Below are positions 4,962 to 10,982 of a stretch of 10,982 bases of DNA, in pieces. Position 1 is the first letter of the stretch. Each line of letters begins with the position of its first letter. The notes beneath the pieces were generated by a model. That model was not told the DNA's origin. It saw only the letters and a list, made by a program, of their open reading frames with translations, and did not search any database. Source of the DNA: an uncultured Clostridium sp. (lineage in GTDB: Bacteria; Bacillota; Clostridia; TANB77; CAG-508); assembly GCA_950059165.1 (NCBI GenBank), contig CATLUC010000038.1:1-10982 (forward strand), given 5' to 3'. A program made the position numbers and the translations under genes.

Positions 4962-5361
4962 GCTATATAAAAAAATGAAACAAGAAAATATTCATTATAT
5001 TAAGCATCATTTGCATTCTGCAAGTGGTATGATAGCTCATTATGAGAACACTACTGTTATCATCATAGATGACAACAAAGTAAAAACTAAAACTGCTGAA
5101 AATACAATTTTAATTCAGGAACTAGGTCACTATATGGCTGGTGCTTATTATCATACAAATAGCCCATTTGAATTGATTGAAGAAATGGAATACAAAGCTG
5201 ATAAAAAAGCTTGGGAAGAATTTTTTCCTTATGAAGAAATTAAAAAATTGATGCAAAAAGGATTAACTACTGCAACCCAAATAGCTAAATATTATGATGT
5301 AGAAGTTCCATATATGGCTAAATGTCTTAATTATTATTATAAACATTATGGCTTTAATTAG
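4948..5361 (+). CDS. ImmA/IrrE-like protein with an altered active site
   Basis: 137 residues with the layout of ImmA metallopeptidases: a strand pair (TTVIIIDD), the helix carrying the zinc motif, and a following helix with EMEYKADKKAWEEFFP (79-94), where E81 is the expected third zinc ligand and AD..AW is typical. The catalytic motif should read HEXXH but reads QELGH (57-61), so the first zinc-binding His is Gln. Its cousins normally cleave the partner repressor; this one may be inactive or bind metal differently. The start overlaps the end of the repressor gene by 14 bases with no strong SD site close by, which suggests coupled translation. The C-terminus (TATQIAKYYDVEVPYM) looks like the usual helical substrate-recognition tail. 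No terminator is obvious after the stop. Confidence 0.8.
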   Translation: MKKNELYKKMKQENIHYIKHHLHSASGMIAHYENTTVIIIDDNKVKTKTAENTILIQELGHYMAGAYYHTNSPFELIEEMEYKADKKAWEEFFPYEEIKKLMQKGLTTATQIAKYYDVEVPYMAKCLNYYYKHYGFN

Positions 5362-5363
5362 AA

Positions 5364-5392
5364 TTGTCAGCTTAATTTGGATAATTTATTTT
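5364..5392 (+). promoter_or_regulatory. weak candidate promoter for the TtcA-family gene
   Basis: TTGTCA (5364-5369), a 17-base spacer and TATTTT (5387-5392), in the 73-base gap before the TtcA-family start. Weak; readthrough from the XRE-ImmA transcript is the alternative. Confidence 0.3.
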
Positions 5393-5434
5393 ATAACTCT
5401 ATACATTTAAAAATGAGCAGAAAGGATTGGTTTT

Positions 5435-6149
5435 ATGCAAAGAATTTTAAGTCATATGAGAAAGGCTATTGAAGAATATAAAATGATACAAGATGGCGAC
5501 AAAATCGCTGTTTGTTTGTCTGGTGGTAAGGATTCTATTACTTTGCTTATGAGTTTTAAAGCTCTTCAAAGGTTTTATCCAAAAAAGTTTGAAATTATTG
5601 CTATTAGCATAAATCCTGGATTTGAATTTTTTGATACTACTTTTTTACAAAATATTTGTGATAATTTAGAAATCCCATTGTTTATTGAAAAGAGTAATGC
5701 AAAGGAAATTGTTTTTGATATTAGAAAAGAAAAAAATCCATGTTCTTTGTGTGCAAATTTGCGTAGGGGTGTTATAAATTCTATTGCAATTCGAGAAAAT
5801 TGCAATAAAATTGCTTTAGGACATAATCAAGATGATGTTTTAGAAACGTTTTTGCTAAATTTGCTTTATACTGGAAATATTGGAACTTTTTCTCCTGTAA
5901 GTTTCATGGATCGCTCTAAAATCACATTAATTAGACCTTTGATTTATACACCAGAAAAGGAAATTAGAAGCTTTATTCGCAAAAATAATATATCTGTTAT
6001 GCCAAAAGTTTGCCCAATGGATCGGTACTTCAAAAAGAGAAAGTATGAAAGAATTGATTTTTACTTTAACTAAAAGTATCCCTATGGTTCGTGCTAATTT
6101 GTTTGGTGCAATTCAAAGAAATTTGGATGATTGGAAAATGTCGCGTTAG
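5435..6149 (+). pseudogene. TtcA-family tRNA 2-thiolation protein, frameshifted near its 3' end
   Basis: PP-loop ATPase of the TtcA type, which puts sulfur on C32 of certain tRNAs using ATP and an Fe-S cluster. Seen: SGGKDS (29-34, ATP pyrophosphate loop), CSLC (C103, C106), GHNQDD (129-134) and a third cluster Cys in VCPMD (C193). In the open frame the protein then runs off as RYFKKRKYERIDFYFN and stops at 6073 (212 residues). If C6023 is ignored, the next frame reads GTSKRESMKELI, then VRANLFGAIQRNLDDWK, the usual end of this family, and stops at TAG 6147-6149 (237 residues). One extra base therefore explains the break. All active-site residues lie before it, so a truncated protein might keep some function; a sequencing error is equally possible. 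AAAGGA is 8 bases before the ATG. Confidence 0.85.
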
Positions 6150-6174
6150 GGACGTTTCCTTTGCGACATTTTTT
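6137..6174 (+). terminator. shared-loop terminator B
   Basis: AATGTCGC (6137-6144) pairs with GCGACATT (6163-6170), and the T run continues to 6174. The loop contains GGGACGTTTCCTTT (6149-6162). The stop codon of the repaired TtcA-family frame lies in the loop. Confidence 0.9.
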
Positions 6175-6195
6175 GTATGGTATTATCAGATTTAT

Positions 6196-6225
6196 AAAAA
6201 AGAAAATGCACCCATTTCTTTTTTA
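6196..6225. terminator. terminator between converging genes
   Basis: An A-rich arm AAAAAAGAAAAT (6196-6207) faces ATTTCTTTTTTA (6214-6225) across a 6-base loop, with one bulged base. It works best for the minus-strand prepilin-like gene, whose stop codon lies inside it. Confidence 0.6.
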
Positions 6226-7015
6226 ATTATTTGAAATATAAACAACACCACCTTCTAATGTATTGTTATTATTTTGAGTTGATATGGTTTTTCCTGCCCA
6301 AAATAATTGTACATCAGTTCCAACTATTTTACTACGAATAGAAAAAACATCATTATATGTTGATATAGCTAGAAAATTAACATCTGTCAAAGCCTCAGGA
6401 ATTCCAGAAAAGAGAATTGTACTTGAATTAGGAATATCTTTTTTTACTTTTAGACTATAATTTAACATTACAATATTACCATATTTTCTAATATCAACCC
6501 AAGTAAGGTCACTTGAATTATCTATATAAGTAGTGTTATATGTTATTTCTGATGTAGGTACTGTACTTACTTCTAGTTTCTCTTGTTCTACTAATCCATC
6601 AATACTTGCAATCTCTAATGAAGAATTTATCTCAAATTCATAAGGATATTCTTTTAATTTTATATAAATTTTACTTGGATTATCACTATTTATGCCATAC
6701 TCTACACTTGCAAGTTTGCTACTTTCTAGTATATATTCTATTTCCTCATCTTCTTTTAGTATCAAGGATAATTCCTTTAATGTAGGCATTTGTTGTTTTT
6801 GGGAATAATTTTCAATTTGTGCCTTAGTTATTTTTAAATTGATAATTTCTGTTGCTGTTTGTTTATTAGTTTCATTTTTTGCTGTTGTTGATTTATTTAA
6901 TATCCCATTTTCTCCGTGAAATAAGAGCAATTGTTACACCTGCTAAAATTAGTAAAATGATAATTGTAATTACTAAAACAATTAATGTTATTCCTCTAGA
7001 TTTTTTTTGTACCAT
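6223..7015 (-). pseudogene. type IV prepilin-like protein, frameshifted after its N-terminal helix
   Basis: The gene starts at ATG 7015-7013, after AGGGGG and an 8-base gap. It begins MVQKKSRGITLIVLVI, then TIIILLILAGVTIALIS: a prepilin leader (basic residues, Gly before the cut, then a long hydrophobic helix), without the usual Glu at +5. In this frame it reaches a stop after about 40 codons. If one C (complement of G6916) is ignored, the frame continues GENGILNKSTTAKNETNKQ, the standard continuation in clostridial pilin-like proteins, to TAA at 6225-6223. The repaired product has 263 residues. Its C-terminal part (about 170-263; YGNIVMLNYSLKVKK, then SSTILFSGIPEAL) is strand-rich and recalls phage tail or adhesin tip domains by eye. 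The open stretch that begins at 6930 with a TTG is only the shifted body, not a separate gene. Confidence 0.8.
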
Positions 7016-7111
7016 TGCTTATTCCCCCTAATATTTTTTTCATTAGTTTTTCCTAATATTGCTTTTTTATTCTTTTCAACTTTTAGTATATATTTTTTAT
7101 CTTCTTTTAGC

Positions 7112-7140
7112 ATAATATATTATATATTATTTAATGACAA
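7112..7140 (-). promoter_or_regulatory. promoter for the prepilin-like gene
   Basis: Minus-strand TTGTCA (7140-7135), a 17-base spacer and TATTAT (7117-7112). The start would be near 7105, with a leader of about 90 bases. The rest of the 256-base gap is AT-rich and otherwise featureless apart from the terminator at 7224-7264. Confidence 0.55.
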
Positions 7141-7223
7141 GTTGTTTTATAATTTTATTTTTAAATGCAATTTATGTAAATATGTTGATGCATAATATTG
7201 TGTATTTTTTTATATGCTATTAA

Positions 7224-7264
7224 ATAAAAAATGTCGCAAAGGAAACGTCCTAAATAGCGACACT
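7224..7264 (-). terminator. shared-loop terminator C, after the phosphosugar mutase gene
   Basis: Read on the minus strand, AGTGTCGC (7264-7257) pairs with GCGACATT (7237-7230, one G-T pair) and a T run follows. The loop carries AGGACGTTTCCTTT, one base short of the shared core. It begins 8 bases after the mutase stop codon. Confidence 0.9.
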
Positions 7265-7271
7265 TTTTATT

Positions 7272-8999
7272 TTATTTATTTGCAATTTCCATCATTGCCT
7301 TTTCAAGTTCTTGTATTTTTTGCTCTGCATCTTGTTTTGATGTGCCTTTTACACCCATGTATAATTTGATTTTTGGTTCTGTTCCAGATGGTCTTATGCA
7401 ACACCAAGCATCATCTTCTAGCTCATAATATAATACATTTGATTGTGGTAATCCTGTTTTTGTAATTTCACCTGTTTCCATGTTTTTTACTGTGTCTTTT
7501 TCTACATCTTTAAATGTTAATAATTTGTAATGTCCTATTTTTTTAACCTCTGTATTTCTCATTTTTGTCATCATTTCTTGGATTTCTTTTGCACCTTGTG
7601 GTCCTTCTCTTACAATTGATGGCTGTGCTTCTTTGTAATATCCATATTTTTCATAGATATCATTCATTGCATCCCATAAAGTTTTATTTTGTGATTTGTA
7701 GTAACAAGCTGCTTCGCAAAGTGCCATAACTGCTGCAATACCATCTTTATCTCTTGCATAATCTCCAATTAAACAACCATAGCTTTCTTCATATCCAAAT
7801 ACATATGTTTTATCTTTATTCTCTTCTGCTTTTTTCATTACAGCTCCTATGTTTTTGAAGCCTGTTAATACTTCAATACATTCTAGCTTATAGTTTTTTG
7901 CAATTGCTTTTGCTAAGTTTGAAGATACTATTGTTGTTATAAACATTCCATCACTTGGTAATATTTTCTTTTCTTGCATTTGTGATATTCTGTATTCTGC
8001 AATAAGTAGTGCTGACATATTTCCTGTATAATTCATGTATTTTCCTGTTACACCGTCTTTTGCAAATATCCCTAGACGGTCAGCGTCTGGGTCAGTTGCT
8101 AAAACAACATCTGCATCTACTTTTTTTGCTAATTCTAATGCTAATTTGAATGCTTTTGGGTCTTCTGGATTTGGATATTCAACTGTTGGAAAGTTACCAT
8201 CTGGCTCACTTTGTTCAGGTACAACATATACATTTTCCAAACCTATTTCTTTTAAAAGCCTTGATGCTATTGTATTTCCTGTTCCATGTAAAGGTGTATA
8301 TACTACTTTTAATTTTTTCCCCTGCTCTTTTACAACTTGTGGATTTAATATTTTGCTTTTTAAAATATTTAGGTATTTATCATCCATTTCTGTCCCAATT
8401 ATGGTTAATAGACCTTGTTTGGCTGCCTCTTCTTTTGTTATTTGTTTTATATCTTTGAAACTTTCTACTGCTCTTACTTTACTTATTATGTCTTTATCTC
8501 TTGGTGATACAATTTGTGCCCCATCGTCCCAATATACTTTGTACCCATTATATTTTGGTGGGTTGTGGCTTGCTGTAATCATAACCCCTGCTGTACATCC
8601 TAAGTCTCTTATGGCAAAAGATAATTCTGGCACAGGTCTTAGGTTTTCAAACAAATATGCTTTTATTCCATTTGCACATAATATAAGTGCTGTTTGCATA
8701 CTGAATTCTTTTGACATTTTCCTAGAGTCATAGCTAATTAGCACACCCTTATTTTGTGTTCCTTGCTCTATTATATAATTTGCAAGTCCTTGTGTAGCTT
8801 TTCCTACTGTATATTTGTTCATTCTATTTGTTCCAGCCCCTATAATTCCCCTTAATCCTGCTGTTCCAAATTCCAATTCTTTATAAAATCTATCTTCTAT
8901 TTCTTTTTCGTCCTCTTTAATTGCTAATAATTCTTTTTTAGTTTCTTCATCAAATTCTAGGCTTTCACACCATTTTTTATACTCTTCTTTGTAATTCAT
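7272..8999 (-). CDS. pgcA: phosphosugar mutase, phosphoglucomutase PgcA type
   Basis: A 575-residue cytoplasmic enzyme of the alpha-D-phosphohexomutase family, which interconverts hexose 6- and 1-phosphates through a phosphoserine. All four active-site loops are present in order: TASHNP (142-147, catalytic S144), TDPDADRLG (302-310, Mg ligands D303, D305 and D307), GYEESYG (402-408, sugar specificity) and RPSGTEPKIKLY (536-547, phosphate binding). FGTAGLRG (44-51) is the usual N-terminal signature. Length fits Bacillus PgcA-type glucose mutases rather than the shorter GlmM, which favours glucose 6-/1-phosphate, but mannose or other hexose phosphates cannot be excluded. AAAGGAATGAG precedes the ATG. 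The next gene upstream makes UDP-sugars from the product, separated by 274 bases holding two hairpin terminators and a long fold-back sequence, so expression may be partly independent. Confidence 0.93.
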   Translation of the reverse strand: MNYKEEYKKWCESLEFDEETKKELLAIKEDEKEIEDRFYKELEFGTAGLRGIIGAGTNRMNKYTVGKATQGLANYIIEQGTQNKGVLISYDSRKMSKEFSMQTALILCANGIKAYLFENLRPVPELSFAIRDLGCTAGVMITASHNPPKYNGYKVYWDDGAQIVSPRDKDIISKVRAVESFKDIKQITKEEAAKQGLLTIIGTEMDDKYLNILKSKILNPQVVKEQGKKLKVVYTPLHGTGNTIASRLLKEIGLENVYVVPEQSEPDGNFPTVEYPNPEDPKAFKLALELAKKVDADVVLATDPDADRLGIFAKDGVTGKYMNYTGNMSALLIAEYRISQMQEKKILPSDGMFITTIVSSNLAKAIAKNYKLECIEVLTGFKNIGAVMKKAEENKDKTYVFGYEESYGCLIGDYARDKDGIAAVMALCEAACYYKSQNKTLWDAMNDIYEKYGYYKEAQPSIVREGPQGAKEIQEMMTKMRNTEVKKIGHYKLLTFKDVEKDTVKNMETGEITKTGLPQSNVLYYELEDDAWCCIRPSGTEPKIKLYMGVKGTSKQDAEQKIQELEKAMMEIANK

Positions 9000-9029
9000 T
9001 TAATCTCATTCCTTTCTAAGCACAAATCT

Positions 9030-9153
9030 AGTTGGAAAAGAATTAAATTTTGGCTAGGAAAACAAGTTTTAAATTTATGAGGCGTACTATCTGTACGCTG
9101 ATTAAATTTAAAATGCAGTTTGACGACGCCAAAATTGTAATTATTTTTCAACT
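9030..9153. repeat. 124-base imperfect fold-back (nested inverted repeats)
   Basis: Four nested pairings share one centre near 9090: 9030-9054 with 9128-9153 (about 25 bp with a few mismatches and one bulge; ATTTTGGC/GCCAAAAT perfect), AAAC/GTTT (9060-9063 with 9118-9121), TTTTAAATTTA/TAAATTTAAAA (9067-9077 with 9103-9113) and GCGTAC/GTACGC (9082-9087 with 9093-9098) around a 5-base loop. It lies 30 bases upstream of the mutase start, in its leader if transcribed from further up. It could be a small non-autonomous transposon (MITE) or a structured leader. No target-site duplication is clear. Confidence 0.75.
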
Positions 9154-9163
9154 TTTCTCCTTT

Positions 9164-9201
9164 TGAGACATTAGGGACAGTACTCAAATGTCTCATTTTT
9201 T
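9164..9201 (+). terminator. divergent shared-loop hairpin D
   Basis: TGAGACATT (9164-9172) pairs perfectly with AATGTCTCA (9187-9195), followed by six T. The loop begins AGGGAC as in the other members but then differs (AGTACTCA). It points along the plus strand, where no gene lies upstream, unlike the other four members. Confidence 0.7.
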
Positions 9202-9222
9202 ATAAGATTTTGGGATTCTATT

Positions 9223-9268
9223 AAGATGTGTCCCAAATTTCACAAAAATGTGAAAAAGGAAACGTCCC
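9223..9268. repeat. dispersed repeat, copy E
   Basis: 45 of 46 bases match 1637-1682. Both copies lie at the 3' end of a minus-strand gene, in the same orientation to it. Confidence 0.9.
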
Positions 9269-9281
9269 CAATTTCACATTT
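9245..9281 (-). terminator. shared-loop terminator E, after the UDP-sugar pyrophosphorylase gene
   Basis: On the minus strand, AATGTGAAA pairs with TTTCACATT (plus 9248-9256 with 9272-9280), and a T run follows. The loop contains GGGACGTTTCCTTT. The stop codon of the gene (9276-9274) falls in the first arm. Confidence 0.85.
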
Positions 9282-10515
9282 TAAATTTTTGATATAACTC
9301 CCTTGCAGTTTTTGGGCAGTCTACTCCTGCTGCATCTGCATTTTTTACTGGTGCAAATTCTTCTTCTCTTTTTACTCTTAGAATTGCCATATCATCTACT
9401 TCTCCAAATGCATCAAACAAAAATGCTTCAAATTTATATGCATTTGGCGATGTTGGCTCTATTAGTTTTCCGTCTTTGTCTATATAGCTTGCTTTTTTAT
9501 AGGCTACATGATATGGTAGTGGCGTTGCTCCCATTCTTTCTACTGCATCTACTTTGAATAAATTGCATAGTATATGGGATTCTCCATATAATAGTTCTCC
9601 GTTTTCGTCTGTTGCTTGTGCCATTTCTTCTGTTATTTCTGAATATTCTATTACATTTGGTTTTCCGTTTCTTCTACAAAATACTCCTACTTTTTCTTGT
9701 GGATTTGCTTTTACAACAGATTTACAAGCTACTGTTACTTCTTTGTCTATTGCAATTCCCATTAAAACTGGGTCTACCATTTTTGCTAGGCAGTTATCTA
9801 CCCCTGCAATAAATACCCATTCTATTCCCATTTGCTTCATTTCTTTGGTCATTCCAGTTTTTAGAAGTGATTCGTAAATTCCTCCATGTCCGTCTGCTGC
9901 CTGCTTTATTAGTCCATCTTCACCTATTAATATTTTTCCTTCTGTGTCCATCATTGGTAATTCTCCTTGGTTGAAGAAGAATATGTTTTTATTTTTTTGA
10001 TATCCAAAGTATCTATTTTTTTCAAAAAATTCGATGGTTTCTTTGTTGTTTTCTTTACTTGTCATGATAAACCATGGAATTGTAACATTGTACTTTTTTC
10101 CTTCTTCTTTTAAATGGTCACATAGTAATTCAAATAGTGATTTATGTGATGCAAGCCCTATGTCATATGTTCCTTTTGGCCCTTTGTGCCCTAGTCTTGT
10201 TCCTTGCCCTCCTGCCATTGTTACTGCTGCAAGTTTTCCTTCCATAATTGCTTTTTTACCTATATTCTCATAATATTTATAATCATCATATAATTTGTAT
10301 TTGTCTAAATATTCAATTGGTGTTATTTTATCTTCTTGTTTTTCTTTTTTTCCTACGTTTTGGTATAAACTATTTACTAGTTCAAATTTAATTTCTTTAA
10401 TTTGATTTATTAATTCTTTTTTGTGCATCTCATCAAGTTGTTCATAGTGGTTTAATAGGTGTTCTTGACCATATTTTTTTAAGATATTTTTTATTTCTTC
10501 TAATTTATCGTCCAT
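9274..10515 (-). CDS. UDP-sugar pyrophosphorylase, UAP1 (AGX) type
   Basis: 413 residues of the UDPGP family, cytoplasmic: UTP plus a sugar 1-phosphate gives a UDP-sugar and pyrophosphate. Seen: AGGQGTRLG (101-109, nucleotide loop) with PKG (113-115), DGHGG (208-212, uridine site), GVDN (238-241, catalytic Asp) and NADAAG (392-397) near the end. LPYHVAYKKASYID and YKFEAFLFDAFG are close to eukaryotic UDP-N-acetylhexosamine pyrophosphorylases, so GlcNAc- or GalNAc-1-phosphate is the likeliest substrate. Related bacterial proteins are often labelled glucose-1-phosphate uridylyltransferases, and the neighbouring glucose-type mutase keeps that open. It is not related to GalU or GlmU. The N-terminal 65 residues are helical, as in the family. 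AAAGGAAG precedes the ATG, and a promoter lies at 10575-10547. It is first in a probable two-step UDP-sugar pathway with the mutase. Confidence 0.9.
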   Translation of the reverse strand: MDDKLEEIKNILKKYGQEHLLNHYEQLDEMHKKELINQIKEIKFELVNSLYQNVGKKEKQEDKITPIEYLDKYKLYDDYKYYENIGKKAIMEGKLAAVTMAGGQGTRLGHKGPKGTYDIGLASHKSLFELLCDHLKEEGKKYNVTIPWFIMTSKENNKETIEFFEKNRYFGYQKNKNIFFFNQGELPMMDTEGKILIGEDGLIKQAADGHGGIYESLLKTGMTKEMKQMGIEWVFIAGVDNCLAKMVDPVLMGIAIDKEVTVACKSVVKANPQEKVGVFCRRNGKPNVIEYSEITEEMAQATDENGELLYGESHILCNLFKVDAVERMGATPLPYHVAYKKASYIDKDGKLIEPTSPNAYKFEAFLFDAFGEVDDMAILRVKREEEFAPVKNADAAGVDCPKTARELYQKFKM

Positions 10516-10546
10516 AGCTATTCTTCCTTTCCTTATATCCTAATTA

Positions 10547-10575
10547 TTTATACACTATTTTGCAAAAATTAGCAA
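10547..10575 (-). promoter_or_regulatory. promoter for the UDP-sugar pyrophosphorylase gene
   Basis: Minus-strand TTGCTA (10575-10570), a 17-base spacer and TATAAA (10552-10547). The start would be near 10540, with a leader of about 25 bases that holds little beyond the ribosome-binding site. Confidence 0.7.
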
Positions 10576-10673
10576 CTGTTTTTATATTTTTTTTCTATTT
10601 ATTAATAACTATGTATTATAATCTATAATTATTATTTTTATACACAAATAAATGGACTTAAAAAGTGAAATTC

Positions 10674-10711
10674 AAAAAAGCCCTAGGTATTAAATCTATG
10701 GCTAATTTTTT
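10674..10711. terminator. bidirectional terminator after the gene at the right edge
   Basis: AGCC-TAG (10679-10686) pairs with CTA-GGCT (10696-10703), with one mismatch inside, flanked by an A run (10674-10679) and a T run (10706-10711). On the minus strand GGCTTTTTT fits a terminator for the partial gene ending at 10796. Confidence 0.65.
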
Positions 10712-10747
10712 GTATTAAATTTAATCAATTTTTTCTTTTTAACTTGT

Positions 10748-10790
10748 TAGTACTACAAATTTATTAGATAAATTTGTAGTACTAGTTTTT
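10748..10790 (+). terminator. 17-bp perfect palindrome with terminator form
   Basis: TAGTACTACAAATTTAT (10748-10764) pairs perfectly with ATAAATTTGTAGTACTA (10768-10784) around a 3-base loop, TAG; GTTTTT follows. It has terminator form on the plus strand, but no plus-strand gene precedes it for more than 4 kb, so its role is uncertain. Confidence 0.6.
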
Positions 10791-10795
10791 AATAA

Positions 10796-10982
10796 TTATA
10801 CTATTTCCTTTTCTCCAGTAGTTTGTAATATTTTATTATATCTTTCGACTACTTTACTTGCATTTTCTCCAATTTCTTCAATATTATAGCAATCTATTAT
10901 TTTTACTTCTTTTTCTTGTGGTAAATATTTTTCTATATTTTTATTAGTATTATTTATATAATTTTCTTTTCCTTTTATAAAT
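10796..10982 (-). CDS. unidentified protein, C-terminal fragment
   Basis: An open frame enters from the right edge on the minus strand and ends in TAA at 10798-10796, giving the last 61 residues of a larger protein. The sequence is Lys-, Asn- and Glu-rich with an apparent strand KEVKIIDCYNI (about 24-34), then helix-like EEIGENASKVVERYNKIL (35-52). I do not recognise the family from this tail. It shares the strand of the UDP-sugar genes but is separated from them by a terminator and a new promoter. Codon and base use look like the surroundings. Confidence 0.6.
   Translation of the reverse strand, partial: FIKGKENYINNTNKNIEKYLPQEKEVKIIDCYNIEEIGENASKVVERYNKILQTTGEKEIV

Noticed and set aside
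6223..6930. Separate gene starting at a TTG at 6930
   Set aside because: The apparent start MLLFH is the out-of-frame reading of the end of the prepilin helix; GENGILNKS is a standard continuation of that helix, so this is the shifted body of one gene.
8035..8733. Long open frame on the plus strand (232 codons)
   Set aside because: Fully antisense to the phosphosugar mutase gene, no ribosome-binding site, no recognisable motif; the open frame follows from the codon use of the real gene.
8996..9196. Minus-strand open frame of 66 codons before the mutase
   Set aside because: It runs through a terminator hairpin and the fold-back repeat, has no ribosome-binding site and overlaps the mutase start; it is translation of repeats.
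9303..10273. Several plus-strand open frames
   Set aside because: Antisense to the UDP-sugar pyrophosphorylase gene; low-complexity Leu/Phe/Ser products typical of reversed AT-rich coding sequence.
1..10982. CRISPR array or rRNA
   Set aside because: No regularly spaced direct repeats and no rRNA-like conserved blocks were seen.

Overview
The window is very AT-rich, uses strong Shine-Dalgarno (SD) sites and consensus sigma-A-type promoters, and encodes a Spo0E-like protein, a Spo0A-like receiver domain and a clostridial-type prepilin. This points to a low-GC Gram-positive bacterium, most likely a gut-type member of the Clostridia. The species cannot be named from the sequence.

Layout. 1-218 (+): 3' end of a trypsin-like serine protease, closed by a terminator. 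385-1560 (+): one reading frame joining a radical SAM enzyme with viperin/MoaA-like features to a catalytically dead receiver domain; a good internal ribosome-binding site suggests the receiver is also made alone. 1688-2960 (-): tadA followed by a membrane-anchored protein of unknown function. 3152-3227 (+): tRNA-Arg(CCU). 3244-5361: a patch that looks like the remnant of a prophage or integrative element lying beside that tRNA. It holds a 55-residue ORF whose leader is covered by a probable antisense RNA, a Spo0E-like protein with a homing-endonuclease-type repeat, a 47-residue ORF with a perfect consensus promoter, and a divergent XRE repressor overlapping an ImmA-like protein. No integrase or structural genes are visible. 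5435-6149 (+): a TtcA-family tRNA thiolase gene broken by one extra base. 6223-7015 (-): a prepilin-like gene, also broken by one extra base. 7272-10515 (-): a phosphosugar mutase and a UAP1-type UDP-sugar pyrophosphorylase, which together would turn a hexose 6-phosphate (or an amino-sugar phosphate) into a UDP-sugar for envelope or glycan synthesis. 10796-10982 (-): 3' end of an unidentified gene.

A repeated terminator-like element links the regions. Four gene ends carry hairpins that keep the same loop core (GGGACGTTTCCTTT on the transcribed strand) on differing but complementary stems. Two copies, 7.6 kb apart, match at 45 of 46 bases. A fifth, divergent copy and a possible decayed copy are also present.

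The best candidates for something new are the radical SAM-pseudoreceiver gene, the antisense RNA with its small ORF, the shared-loop terminator family, the Spo0E-HNH-repeat fusion, and a 124-base fold-back structure upstream of the mutase.
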